27,348 bases of DNA from CAZDAM01 sp964503595 (lineage in GTDB: Bacteria; Muiribacteriota; UBA6191). The DNA lies in assembly GCA_964503595.1 (NCBI GenBank), contig CAZDAM010000042.1, positions 1 through 27,348 on the forward strand, given 5' to 3'. Each line of letters begins with the position of its first letter. Position 1 is the stretch's first letter. The position numbers and the translations under genes are program-made. This document shows positions 1-7,738 of the stretch, piece after piece. A model generated the notes under the pieces. It made no database searches. It was not told the origin of the DNA and was given only the letters and a program-made list of their open reading frames with translations.

Positions 1-1289
1 TGGGCTGTGCCAAAAATATGGTGGATTCAGAGATCCATCTGGCCAATTTCCACAAACTGGGCTTTGAGCCTGTAGAAGAAGCTGACGAAGCCGATCTGGT
101 CATCGTCAACACCTGCGGGTTCATCAAGGACGCCAAAGAGCAGTCCATTGACACCATTTTTTCCATGACCGACATGAAACGTCCCAAGGTACTGGTAACA
201 GGATGCCTGTTTCAGCGTTATGGAGACCTGAACCAGCAGATGCCCGAAGTGGACGGCTGGCTAAGCTCCAACACCATGGAAGAGGCCGCCGGTCTTGCGG
301 CCAGACTTGGGTTCGACGTTCCCCAGTCCACTTATTTTGCCACCGACTATACCCGTGTCGCTCTGGAGTCCTCACCTTTTGCCTATCTGAGAATTGCGGA
401 AGGATGCAACAAGAACTGTGCTTTCTGCTCCATCCCCGGCTTCAAGGGCCGCATGAACAGTTTTGACTCCCAAAGTCTGGTGCAGGAAGCCCAGGAACTT
501 GAAAAAAGGGGAGTCGTTGAGGTGAACATTGTTTGCCAGGATACCGCCAACTACGGAGCTGACCTGTTCGGTCCCGCCAAGGGAGGTCGCTACCTGAAGG
601 AACTCCTGCAAGCTCTGCTCAGGGAAACCGCAATTCCCCGCTTTCGCCTGCTCTATCTCTACCCTCTGTGGCTGGATGCGGACTTCTATGAGTTCATGGC
701 CTCCGAGCCCCGTATTGCCAACTATATTGACATGCCCCTCCAGCATGCCAGCAAAGCCGTTCTCCAGAGTATGAAACGGCCCGGTTCGGGCGAACAGTAC
801 CTGGAAGAGCTGGGGCGCATCCGCCGGATCTTCGGTGGACAGGTCGCCCTGAGAACCACTTTCATTGTCGGCTTCCCCGGAGAAACCAAAGAACAGTTCG
901 AACAGCTACGGCAATTTGTCCGCGACGCCGACTTCGACTGGATTGGAGCCTTCACATATTCCCACGAGGAAGGAACCAAAGCCGGCAGAATGAAAAATGA
1001 CGTGCACTGGAAAACCAGAGAAAAACGCAAAGACATACTGATGCGGGACTGGCAGGAAACCAAGGAAAAGCGAAAAAGCCTCAGTGGAGAAGTCCGCGAA
1101 GTCATGCTCGAAGAGCTTTCCGGAGACTGGTGGATTGCCCGTAGCCAGTATGAAGCACCCGAGGTGGATGGAGTCATTCACGTGCAGGATCCCCAAGGAT
1201 ATCCCGGAAAACTCACCACGGTCAGAATGACAAATGAGCTGGACGTAGACTGGGAAGCCGCTTTGCTTGAGAAACAGGAATATGTCTGA
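1..1289 (+). CDS. rimO: Ribosomal protein S12 methylthiotransferase RimO (5'-truncated)
   Basis: RimO is a radical-SAM enzyme that adds a methylthio group to a conserved aspartate of ribosomal protein S12 in the cytoplasm. The frame is open from base 3 and starts GCAKN-VDSE, the family's first-cysteine motif, so only the first few residues are missing at the window edge. The other two N-terminal MTTase cysteines are visible in VNTCGF and VTGCLFQ. The radical-SAM CxxxCxxC cysteines are encoded at 405-407, 417-419 and 426-428 (CNKNCAFC). The C-terminus carries the TRAM domain with YEAPEVDGVI, which favours RimO over MiaB or MtaB. About 428 residues are visible, close to the usual 430-450. The stop overlaps the next gene's ATG by 8 nt, suggesting translational coupling. 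The family is certain and the RimO subfamily is very likely. Confidence 0.95.
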   Translation, partial: GCAKNMVDSEIHLANFHKLGFEPVEEADEADLVIVNTCGFIKDAKEQSIDTIFSMTDMKRPKVLVTGCLFQRYGDLNQQMPEVDGWLSSNTMEEAAGLAARLGFDVPQSTYFATDYTRVALESSPFAYLRIAEGCNKNCAFCSIPGFKGRMNSFDSQSLVQEAQELEKRGVVEVNIVCQDTANYGADLFGPAKGGRYLKELLQALLRETAIPRFRLLYLYPLWLDADFYEFMASEPRIANYIDMPLQHASKAVLQSMKRPGSGEQYLEELGRIRRIFGGQVALRTTFIVGFPGETKEQFEQLRQFVRDADFDWIGAFTYSHEEGTKAGRMKNDVHWKTREKRKDILMRDWQETKEKRKSLSGEVREVMLEELSGDWWIARSQYEAPEVDGVIHVQDPQGYPGKLTTVRMTNELDVDWEAALLEKQEYV

Positions 1290-3363
1290 GATCGAAAGCA
1301 GTCGTAAGGCCTTATGCCTCGTCCGGGAAATGTCCCGCTGGTTTGAAAACGAAATCGGACTCATCTGGGACTACGGGCTCCCCATTCAGCTCGGTCGCCT
1401 TTCCCTCTGGAGTACCGAGTTTGACAACCGCTTCCGGCTTGCCGAAACCCTGGATTCCACAAACCCCCTGAAGATTCTGGAATCCTGCCCCGACATGAAA
1501 ACACTGACCGAACATCTCCAGACTCAGGAGGGTGCCACCGAACAGATGGTCATGTTCTGCCGTCACTCTCTCAAGGTTCTGATTTCCGAACCACCTCATG
1601 CGGATCCTCTTGGGGCAATGCATGCAATGCTTTCCGATCCGCAGAATATCTTCATCCCTCGGCCCATACAGATGAATCTGGAGCCACGCCTGAGCATCCC
1701 CCTGCATGAGGAGCTCAGAATCCGACTGAACAACCCCGAACTATCCTACCGACTGAAGCAGGGGCGCAAACCGGACGGTTCCGGCAGTATGCTGGCCACC
1801 GTTTCCCAGTGGCTTCCGGATCTTGAGGCCCTGTGCTCTCTGAACCACTACATCCTGACCCATAATCTGCCACTCATGGACGGCAAAAGCTCTCTTAAGG
1901 AAATCGTGCCGATAGGCGGGCGGAAGCCGGCTGTCATCAAAACTCTGGATGACTGGCGTCAGCATATCCTGATTCCAGCCAGAAAATTCCGCTATCCCCA
2001 GGTGCAGAACCCTTCGATTGCCGTTGTTCTGGATCGAGCACTGGCAATTGATTTTGAAGCCCTTTCCGAGACTCCAAAAATCTGTTCGAACCTCAGAAAC
2101 CACCTGGAAACCATCAGCAAAGAAGAACTTAAGCACCATCTCTTCATTCTTCCGGAGAAAGTACTGCCGGATAATAATGAGTCCTCCTTTCTGCCTGACA
2201 AACTGATGGCACATCGCATCCAAAGACGGAAAAGCCCGGCCTCAGGCGTCAAGAATGCCACCTTTAACAACAAGCTTCTGGACATGATCAAGTCCATTCA
2301 CTCTTCTGTCAGCAATCTGAAGATAGAAGACATGGAAAAGAGCTATCGACAGCTTCAGAACAGATATCAGGAGCTTGTCAGCTCTCTGAAAAACTGGCTG
2401 TCCCAGCCGCCAAAACAAAAAAGGCAGACGACTGCGGAGGGCCCCAGACTTTCAACCCCCAATTCCCTGAAAAGTCCGGCCCTCAGAAAACCGCCTGTCC
2501 CATTCAAAGGAGAAAGGGATACGGTTATGGATGACATTCAGAAGCGAATTCCACCCTTTGAGGAAAGGGAGGCTGATCTTCTTGTGCTTCAGGAGCTTTT
2601 GGGGGGACGTTTCTGGCAGGAAAACCCGGAAGATGCCTCAAAGCTCTGCAGCCGTATCTTTTTTCTGTTCCGGGAACTCCGGAATCAGCCTGCAGAAGAA
2701 CCTGATTTTCTGGCCTCCTTCAAATCTGCCGCCCAATCCAAAGACTGTTCAGCCATTGAACCGGTTTTAAAAGCTTGTCAGGCCCGGGTTTCATCCCTTC
2801 CCGCAGCCCTGCTCAAAGAACTGGCCGAATGGACCCGTAAAAGTCCGGATGTAAGGGAAGCTTTTTACGAAGCCTATTGCTCCCATCAGGCCACTAAGGT
2901 CATTCAAAGCTATAAATTGGATCAGCTCCCTCAGGAGTCCCGTCAGAAATTATCCCGGTTAGTCAACCAGCAGCACGTTCTCCAGATCGCAGAAAAAGGA
3001 ATGGGGGATTTTCTGCTCAAGGATCCTCCTCTTTCCAGAGAAGAAAAGCGCCGACTAGGCTCCATCAGTGTTTCTATCATGCTTCAGATGAGCCAGTTTC
3101 TGGAAAAAGAGTCTGACAACCAGGAAGCCGCCATTCTCCTGCGTCGCATCAAAGTTCTGATGAGCCAGTATTCGGATGACTTCTTCCAGAAGACAGAAGA
3201 TTCCAGCGTGGAATTTTCTCAGGCATGCCAGGACTGGCTCCACTCCATCTGCCACTACCTGTATGAGCAGGACAGCCGGCTCTATTATGCCGTAGCCCGT
3301 GAAACCGAAAGTCTGTTTGTAACTGTTTGGAAAAAAGTCGAGCAACAACTTCAGAACCCATGA
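1282..3363 (+). CDS. Hypothetical protein, 693 aa, coupled to rimO
   Basis: I do not recognise this family. The ATG at 1282 is chosen because AGGAA lies just upstream and it overlaps the rimO stop by 8 nt; a TTG at 1267 is also in frame. There is no signal peptide or clear membrane segment, so it is probably cytoplasmic. The N-terminal ~330 residues look globular. Residues ~337-373 are heptad-like and probably coiled coil. Residues ~374-412 form a Pro/Ser/Lys-rich linker. The C-terminal ~280 residues look all-alpha, with many Leu, Glu and Gln helices. The next gene starts inside its stop codon (ATGA overlap), so rimO and these two genes probably form one operon. An architecture of globular part, coiled coil, linker and helical part suggests scaffolding or interaction rather than an enzyme, but no function can be assigned. 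Confidence 0.85.
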   Translation: MSEIESSRKALCLVREMSRWFENEIGLIWDYGLPIQLGRLSLWSTEFDNRFRLAETLDSTNPLKILESCPDMKTLTEHLQTQEGATEQMVMFCRHSLKVLISEPPHADPLGAMHAMLSDPQNIFIPRPIQMNLEPRLSIPLHEELRIRLNNPELSYRLKQGRKPDGSGSMLATVSQWLPDLEALCSLNHYILTHNLPLMDGKSSLKEIVPIGGRKPAVIKTLDDWRQHILIPARKFRYPQVQNPSIAVVLDRALAIDFEALSETPKICSNLRNHLETISKEELKHHLFILPEKVLPDNNESSFLPDKLMAHRIQRRKSPASGVKNATFNNKLLDMIKSIHSSVSNLKIEDMEKSYRQLQNRYQELVSSLKNWLSQPPKQKRQTTAEGPRLSTPNSLKSPALRKPPVPFKGERDTVMDDIQKRIPPFEEREADLLVLQELLGGRFWQENPEDASKLCSRIFFLFRELRNQPAEEPDFLASFKSAAQSKDCSAIEPVLKACQARVSSLPAALLKELAEWTRKSPDVREAFYEAYCSHQATKVIQSYKLDQLPQESRQKLSRLVNQQHVLQIAEKGMGDFLLKDPPLSREEKRRLGSISVSIMLQMSQFLEKESDNQEAAILLRRIKVLMSQYSDDFFQKTEDSSVEFSQACQDWLHSICHYLYEQDSRLYYAVARETESLFVTVWKKVEQQLQNP

Positions 3364-3794
3364 TGAGAGAAAAACGGAATCGGCCAGCTGAAGAACAAAG
3401 AAAACGCGAACAGGAAGTGGAAGACTCCCTGGACGCCTTTCTGAATGCAAGCCTTCCTGAGAACGAAGACAATGACTGGATTCCTCCGGTTCTGACCCCC
3501 GAAGATTTTGAAGCTCTGGTTCTGACTGCTCCAATTCCTCCCAAAGGAGCGGACCTTCCCGATTTGCCCCAAGAAGAGCCGACCAAAAATTCTGTTGCTA
3601 TGGGAATTCATCTGAATCTGAATCAGACAGAAGGGGAAATTCTCCTGAAACTCAGAAAAGTCCTGAGCCCCCATTTTCAAAATTCGGATTTCCCCACAGA
3701 CCAGAAAATTCTGCTCACCCTCCTGCAAATGGCTACAAAGGATTTTGACAATCCAGACTGGCTGAAACAATTCCAAAGAATTCTTTCCCGGTGA
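3360..3794 (+). CDS. Hypothetical protein, 144 aa
   Basis: This is an unrecognised small cytoplasmic protein. The start is placed at 3360, where ATGATG overlaps the preceding TGA by 4 nt, the classic arrangement for translational reinitiation; a further upstream in-frame start at 3327 would need a 37-nt overlap and is less likely. The first ~40 residues are strongly charged (Arg, Lys, Glu) and probably helical. The middle is acidic and proline-rich. The C-terminal ~60 residues are helical with repeated Leu and aromatic positions. It is the last gene of the rimO-led group and is followed by about 220 bp without a confident gene. Its size and coupling suggest it could partner the preceding 693-aa protein, which is inference only. 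Confidence 0.75.
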   Translation: MMREKRNRPAEEQRKREQEVEDSLDAFLNASLPENEDNDWIPPVLTPEDFEALVLTAPIPPKGADLPDLPQEEPTKNSVAMGIHLNLNQTEGEILLKLRKVLSPHFQNSDFPTDQKILLTLLQMATKDFDNPDWLKQFQRILSR

Positions 3795-4017
3795 ATTCAA
3801 ATCTGTTTTCCATCCTCTGAAACGCGAACAGAAAAAGCATAATATTATGTTACCCATTCCGCCAGACTGCCATAAATAAATGGCCCGAACAAAACAAACA
3901 ATACAAACAAGCCTCAGAACAAATGAGAAGGGGAAGTGTTTTTTCTCTTCCGCAGAACTTGTACAAACAGAACGGTTCCATGTAATCTGTTCGAAAATCT
4001 TTGACGATACTTTGCTG
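3795..4017 (+). promoter_or_regulatory. Leader region of the HTH gene with a 12-bp palindrome
   Basis: This non-coding stretch lies between the rimO-led genes and the HTH gene. It contains the perfect AT-rich palindrome CATAATATTATG at 3838-3849, which could be an operator or part of a promoter -10 region. A second, weak sigma-70-like candidate is TTGTAC at 3960 followed after 18 nt by TAATCT. The frame from 3880 to 4017 is open but uses ACA, ATA and GTA codons unlike the neighbouring genes, so I treat it as leader rather than coding. No terminator hairpin was seen. Confidence 0.35.
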
Positions 4018-4839
4018 ATGAACCAGAAAAACCCTGAGAACATAAGTCCGTACATTACGGTCAAACAAGCCTGCCGCATTCTGAACTGTGGCAGAACCAA
4101 GATCTATACCCACTATATCCATCAGGGCCTTTTGGAAGTCAAAAAGAAAGCCGGGAATAAATCTCTGTTTTTGCGGGAAGACGTGGAAAGGGTCGCTCAC
4201 CAGGAGCAAATCCCCCAACTCAAGGAGTTCATGAATCAGGGGCGCCAGCCCCAAGCAGAGGAATTTTCTGCTTCACCTTCAAAACTTCCACTCCAGACAG
4301 AAATCTATCGACCAGCCAGCCGGGACCTGGAAGATGAGGCCCTTGGAGAATACATCAATTCTCTGAAGCAGAAGATCCACGATCTGGAAACAGAACTTCT
4401 GGAGAGCCGGGAGCTTCTGGAACAGTACAAATCCCGACAACTCAAAAGTATTTCCCTTGTAGAATATACCGAGAAAATGCGCCAAAGAGATCGGGAGCTT
4501 GGAGAATCCCGCCAGATGCTTGAACTCTCCGAACAACGCACCCGTCATCTGGAACAGGAGCAGCGCGAACTCAACCAGAAGATTCTGGAAGAAAACCAGC
4601 GTGTGAAAGAAAGCGAAGAAAAATTCACTCGTTCCTTAAGAGTTGCCCTGACCTTCAAGCAGAGTCTGAAGGAAGAAGAAGAAAAACGTCAGGCCTATGA
4701 ACAGGCCAGCCGCAAGCTACGAGATCTCTACCGCCAGCTCGAAGACTGCCGCTTCTGGGAGATCGGGCTTAAACGAAGACTTCGGACTTCGATTGAAGCC
4801 ACACTGACAAGCCTCAGAAAACTCGAAATCAGGCCCTGA
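4018..4839 (+). CDS. Excisionase-type HTH protein with long coiled coil
   Basis: The first ~60 residues resemble the helix-turn-helix excisionase/MerR-like domain: ITVKQACRILNCGRTKIY, then a hydrophobic strand and a K-rich wing, ending in LREDVERV. From about residue 110 to the end the protein is almost entirely heptad coiled coil, rich in Glu, Arg, Gln and Leu. There is no membrane segment. This suggests a DNA-binding head on a dimerising rod, as in regulators or nucleoid and partition factors, but no named family is recognised. The ATG at 4018 is preferred over 3880 because codon use upstream is atypical, although neither has a good ribosome binding site. The gene is convergent with the lytic transglycosylase downstream. 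Confidence 0.75.
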   Translation: MNQKNPENISPYITVKQACRILNCGRTKIYTHYIHQGLLEVKKKAGNKSLFLREDVERVAHQEQIPQLKEFMNQGRQPQAEEFSASPSKLPLQTEIYRPASRDLEDEALGEYINSLKQKIHDLETELLESRELLEQYKSRQLKSISLVEYTEKMRQRDRELGESRQMLELSEQRTRHLEQEQRELNQKILEENQRVKESEEKFTRSLRVALTFKQSLKEEEEKRQAYEQASRKLRDLYRQLEDCRFWEIGLKRRLRTSIEATLTSLRKLEIRP

Positions 4840-5118
4840 TCCGCAGAGGCCGATTTCAGCCAATCTGAGGCACTTTTCTTTATTTTTAACCCAAGCCATC
4901 TACCAGAAGATATTCGACCCCCAGAGCGCATAGAATCGATCCGAATTTTTCTCCAACCCGATTCGCAAATCACCAGGGAAAGGGGACGTCCATCCAGCTT
5001 TCCCCATCTCATTTTAAGCCTTCGTTTTAGGTTATCATAATGTACATTCTGCGAAGTTGTTGATTCTATGCGGCCTGAGAGGGTTTCCCCGGACTGATTT
5101 TGCTTTTGCGGAATCAAA
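4840..5118. repeat. Convergent intergenic region with an 11-bp inverted repeat and nested hairpins
   Basis: This 279-bp non-coding region separates two convergent genes. CGCATAGAATC at 4927-4937 and GATTCTATGCG at 5062-5072 are perfect reverse complements bounding 146 bp. Inside are a 7-bp stem (GGGAAAG 4976-4982 with CTTTCCC 4998-5004), the overlapping short pair CGAAT 4942-4946 / ATTCG 4961-4965, and the 10-bp palindrome AATGTACATT at 5039-5048. There is no good T-tract after the stems, so a simple intrinsic terminator is not evident. It could be a folded RNA, a small MITE-like element or a binding region. No flanking target-site duplication was recognised. Confidence 0.5.
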
Positions 5119-6177
5119 TCAGGGTTCCTGGTTTTCCAGACTCTGATAAAAGGCCTGACCCACAAGGACTCTTTGCAGATACTGAGAGGTCTCTACAAAA
5201 TCCAGCTTCTCCAGATCGATGGTGTACTGCTCACTCATCCAGCGCCCGGCATGAGTCGGGCCCGCATTGTAGGCAGCAGCCCAGACGTCGGGCTGGCTTC
5301 TGGAAAAGCGCTTCATCAAAGAGGCAAGATAGCGAGCCCCCAATACAATGCTCGTCTTCGGGTCTTTCAGCTCTTCAGCATCAACCCGTCTCCCCAAAAG
5401 CCCACGGGCAGTATTCGGCATGATCTGCATCAACCCGATAGCACCCGCACGACTGACAATATCGGAATCAAAACGGGATTCAGCTTTCATCATGGCGTAA
5501 ATCAGACTGGTAGAAACTCCATTCTTTTGGGCCTGAGCCATGACCTCCTCATACCAGGGCCGCTGATAAGACAGGGCATGTACCGGCTTTCCCGTCCATC
5601 TCAACAGACTTTCCACGGAAAGAGAGGCGCTCAGCCAGCGCACTTCAGGATCGTATTCATCAAAATCCATCGCCTCGGTACAAAGAGCGATTTTGGCCAC
5701 CAGAATATAAGCTTTCATTGCAATCAGAATGGATTCGACCTCTAAAAAACCATTCTCGATCTTGAGGAAGTCATAGAAATTATAGCCCTGCAAAAGCCGA
5801 TCCAGCTCACTTCCTGCCTCCATCTTCACCCAGGAAAAATCACCGGAAAAAGCCTCCATGGAACTGACTTCCCGATAGACCCTTCTGACTTCTTCCAGAG
5901 CAGGTAAAGCCGCTGTGGTGAAAATAGAACTGGAAAGCCCGTTGATACGGGACTCGACCTGCTCCTGAATTTTTCGGGGGGCTCTTGATTCCGCCAGAGC
6001 AAACTCCGGAATCTCCCACTCCTGAATGCAGTGACTCAGAACATCTTGAGGCAGACGGGAGGCCTGATAGTGACGAAAACCGGACTCCGAGAGCATGGCC
6101 AGCCGATTGAGTTCGGGTAGCCCACCTCTGGAAAACCAGATCAGAGCGCCAGCCAGAATCAGGAAGTACAGTCTCAA
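5119..6177 (-). CDS. Slt-type soluble lytic murein transglycosylase
   Basis: The enzyme cleaves the MurNAc-GlcNAc bond of peptidoglycan, leaving 1,6-anhydro ends, and acts in the periplasm. The C-terminal SLT (goose-lysozyme-like) domain spans about residues 215-340. It has the catalytic glutamate E233 in MMKAESRFD, then GAIGLMQIMPNTA and AAYNAGP, all standard family I motifs. The N-terminus (LRLYFLILAGALIWF) is an uncleaved anchor or signal peptide. The ~180 residues between are helical and may be the usual superhelical part, but shorter than in E. coli Slt70. The start is a TTG at 6177 with GAGAGGGG upstream; an ATG at 6228 is possible but would put a charged tail before the signal segment. 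The gene is divergent from the sigma-54 activator, and their promoters appear to overlap. Confidence 0.88.
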   Translation of the reverse strand: MRLYFLILAGALIWFSRGGLPELNRLAMLSESGFRHYQASRLPQDVLSHCIQEWEIPEFALAESRAPRKIQEQVESRINGLSSSIFTTAALPALEEVRRVYREVSSMEAFSGDFSWVKMEAGSELDRLLQGYNFYDFLKIENGFLEVESILIAMKAYILVAKIALCTEAMDFDEYDPEVRWLSASLSVESLLRWTGKPVHALSYQRPWYEEVMAQAQKNGVSTSLIYAMMKAESRFDSDIVSRAGAIGLMQIMPNTARGLLGRRVDAEELKDPKTSIVLGARYLASLMKRFSRSQPDVWAAAYNAGPTHAGRWMSEQYTIDLEKLDFVETSQYLQRVLVGQAFYQSLENQEP

Positions 6178-6229
6178 TTCATCCCCTCTCCCCACCCTGG
6201 AATTTCCGCGGGAAGACTTGCAGAGCAAG

Positions 6230-6259
6230 TGTATAATGATTCGGCACTTTGGAGAGCAA
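6230..6259 (-). promoter_or_regulatory. Putative sigma-70 promoter of the lytic transglycosylase
   Basis: Read on the minus strand, TTGCTC (6254-6259) is followed after 18 nt by TATACA (6230-6235). This places transcription near 6223 with a leader of about 46 nt before the TTG start. It overlaps the plus-strand TATAAT and the ribosome binding site of the divergent gene. The match is moderate. Confidence 0.4.
6232..6237 (+). promoter_or_regulatory. Putative -10 element of the sigma-54 activator gene
   Basis: A perfect TATAAT lies 26 nt before the ATG at 6264, with the ribosome binding site GGAGAG at 6251-6256 between them. No good -35 hexamer is visible 16-18 nt upstream, so it may need an activator. 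Confidence 0.4.
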
Positions 6260-6263
6260 TTTC

Positions 6264-7682
6264 ATGAGTTATGTATTGAGTCTGGCGCTATCGGAACATT
6301 CTCTCAACAAATACCTGGAGCACATCCAGAGGCATTACCCTGTCGACGTTCTGGAAGGCGGAGACCCCGTCACTACCCAGACCCGCCCGGACACTCAGCC
6401 TGTGGCGATCCTTTATTTTTCAAGCTTTTCAGAAAAATACGAGCCCAATCTCAAAGCCCTGAGGGAAACTTATCCCGGCATTCCCCTGATTGTCATCCAT
6501 GATCTGGAACACAGACTTCGTCAGAAAGAACTGGTTCATCGACTCAGTGATACCGTTGTCGAACATCCGATCCCTTCTTTTATCGGCAATATCATTGAGG
6601 CCCAGATCAAAAAAGCCCGAAACCGCCCGGCAACACAGGTTCGACACTCATCTTCCCCTCTTGAGGAAAACGTCCCCATCTCGGAAAAAATGGCCCGCGT
6701 CATGCGCATTGCAGCCAAAGTTGCTCCAACCGACGCCACCATTCTGCTGACGGGAGAAAGCGGAACCGGCAAGGAGGTCACAGCCAACTGGATCCATAAC
6801 CACTCTCTAAGAAAAAACCGTCCCTTTGTGGCCATCAACTGCGGGGCAATTACCGAAACCATTCTGGAATCAGAACTCTTCGGACATAAGAAAGGATCTT
6901 TCACCGGAGCCGATCGGGACAAGACCGGCCTGTTTGAAGCTGCCGATTCAGGGACTCTGTTCCTGGATGAAATCGGAGAAATGCCGTTTTCTCTTCAGGT
7001 CAAGCTTCTAAGGGTTCTTCAGGAGCGGAAAATCCGGAAAGTCGGTGACATCGAAGACATTCCTGTCAATGTAAGAATCATTGCAGCCACCAATAAAAAC
7101 CTGAAACAGCTCGTCACTGAAAACCGCTTCCGCGAAGATCTTTATTACCGGCTCAACGTGGTTCACCTCCACCTTCCCCCACTTCGGGAAAGAAGGGAGG
7201 CCCTGCCGAACATGATTCAGAATTTCGTGATGCTTTACGCCCAGAAATACGCCAAACCCGTACGTCACCTGACTCCCGCATCCGAAAGCATCCTGATGCA
7301 TTACGGCTACCCGGGAAATATCCGTGAGCTTCAGAATATTCTGGAATTTGCTGTCATCATGAGTGAAGGCCCTTCCCTGCATCCTCAGGATCTTCCCGTA
7401 GAGCTTCAAAGAGACGCACCCCTGAATCTTCTGCCCTACCCGGCCCGCTACCAGACAGAAGAACAAAGCCAGGAGTCCAGCACCCTGCATGAATTTCTGG
7501 CTCGGCATTATCAGTTGAATCAACCAACAATTGCTGATCTCGAAAAACTGCTGATTGAAGAAAAACTGCATATTTTTCAGGAAAATCAGAAACAGGTTGC
7601 CGAATCCCTGGGAATCTCCCGGACTTCACTGTGGAGAAAGATCAAGGAATATCGGATCGATTCCCGCCCCCTGAAAAATTGA
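6264..7682 (+). CDS. Sigma-54-dependent transcriptional activator with degenerate receiver domain
   Basis: This is an NtrC-type activator that remodels sigma-54 RNA polymerase at -24/-12 promoters. Residues 1-~125 have the length of a receiver domain but lack the N-terminal acidic pair and have YFSSFS where the phospho-accepting Asp should be, so normal phosphorylation is not expected. The AAA+ domain follows with Walker A GESGTGKE, the sigma-54 contact loop GSFTGA (Ser in place of the common Ala), Walker B GTLFLDEIGEM and the sensor region YRLNV. The C-terminus is a Fis-type HTH (QVAESLGISRTSLWRKI). The start at 6264 is fixed by GGAGAG 7 nt upstream; a TTG at 6249 is less likely. FleQ of Pseudomonas has a comparable phosphorylation-deficient N-terminal domain, and flgA lies 20 kb away, but the target genes are unknown. 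Confidence 0.92.
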   Translation: MSYVLSLALSEHSLNKYLEHIQRHYPVDVLEGGDPVTTQTRPDTQPVAILYFSSFSEKYEPNLKALRETYPGIPLIVIHDLEHRLRQKELVHRLSDTVVEHPIPSFIGNIIEAQIKKARNRPATQVRHSSSPLEENVPISEKMARVMRIAAKVAPTDATILLTGESGTGKEVTANWIHNHSLRKNRPFVAINCGAITETILESELFGHKKGSFTGADRDKTGLFEAADSGTLFLDEIGEMPFSLQVKLLRVLQERKIRKVGDIEDIPVNVRIIAATNKNLKQLVTENRFREDLYYRLNVVHLHLPPLRERREALPNMIQNFVMLYAQKYAKPVRHLTPASESILMHYGYPGNIRELQNILEFAVIMSEGPSLHPQDLPVELQRDAPLNLLPYPARYQTEEQSQESSTLHEFLARHYQLNQPTIADLEKLLIEEKLHIFQENQKQVAESLGISRTSLWRKIKEYRIDSRPLKN

Positions 7683-7693
7683 CCCCTGCTTGA

Positions 7694-7722
7694 TTGTGTA
7701 CATAGGAAAAAAGGGCTAGAAT
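7694..7722 (+). promoter_or_regulatory. Putative promoter of the HDOD-kinase pair
   Basis: TTGTGT (7694-7699), a 17-nt spacer and TAGAAT (7717-7722) resemble a sigma-70 promoter. Transcription would begin at about 7729, leaving a leader of only ~10 nt that contains the AAGGA ribosome binding site. The same arrangement, TTGTTT-17-TAGAAT, precedes the small gene at 17482. Confidence 0.4.
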
Positions 7723-7738
7723 AGCTTCAAGGAATTCT

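Noticed and set aside
3880..4017. An N-terminal extension of the HTH protein
   Set aside because: Codon use is atypical for the window, no ribosome binding site is present, and the HTH domain begins just after the ATG at 4018.
4840..4910. Intrinsic terminator directly after the HTH gene
   Set aside because: A T-rich stretch is present, but no stem longer than about 4 bp precedes it.
4728..5165. A 145-codon minus-strand frame covering the structured intergenic region
   Set aside because: It overlaps the ends of both convergent genes, has no ribosome binding site and no domain; the inverted repeats explain the sequence better.
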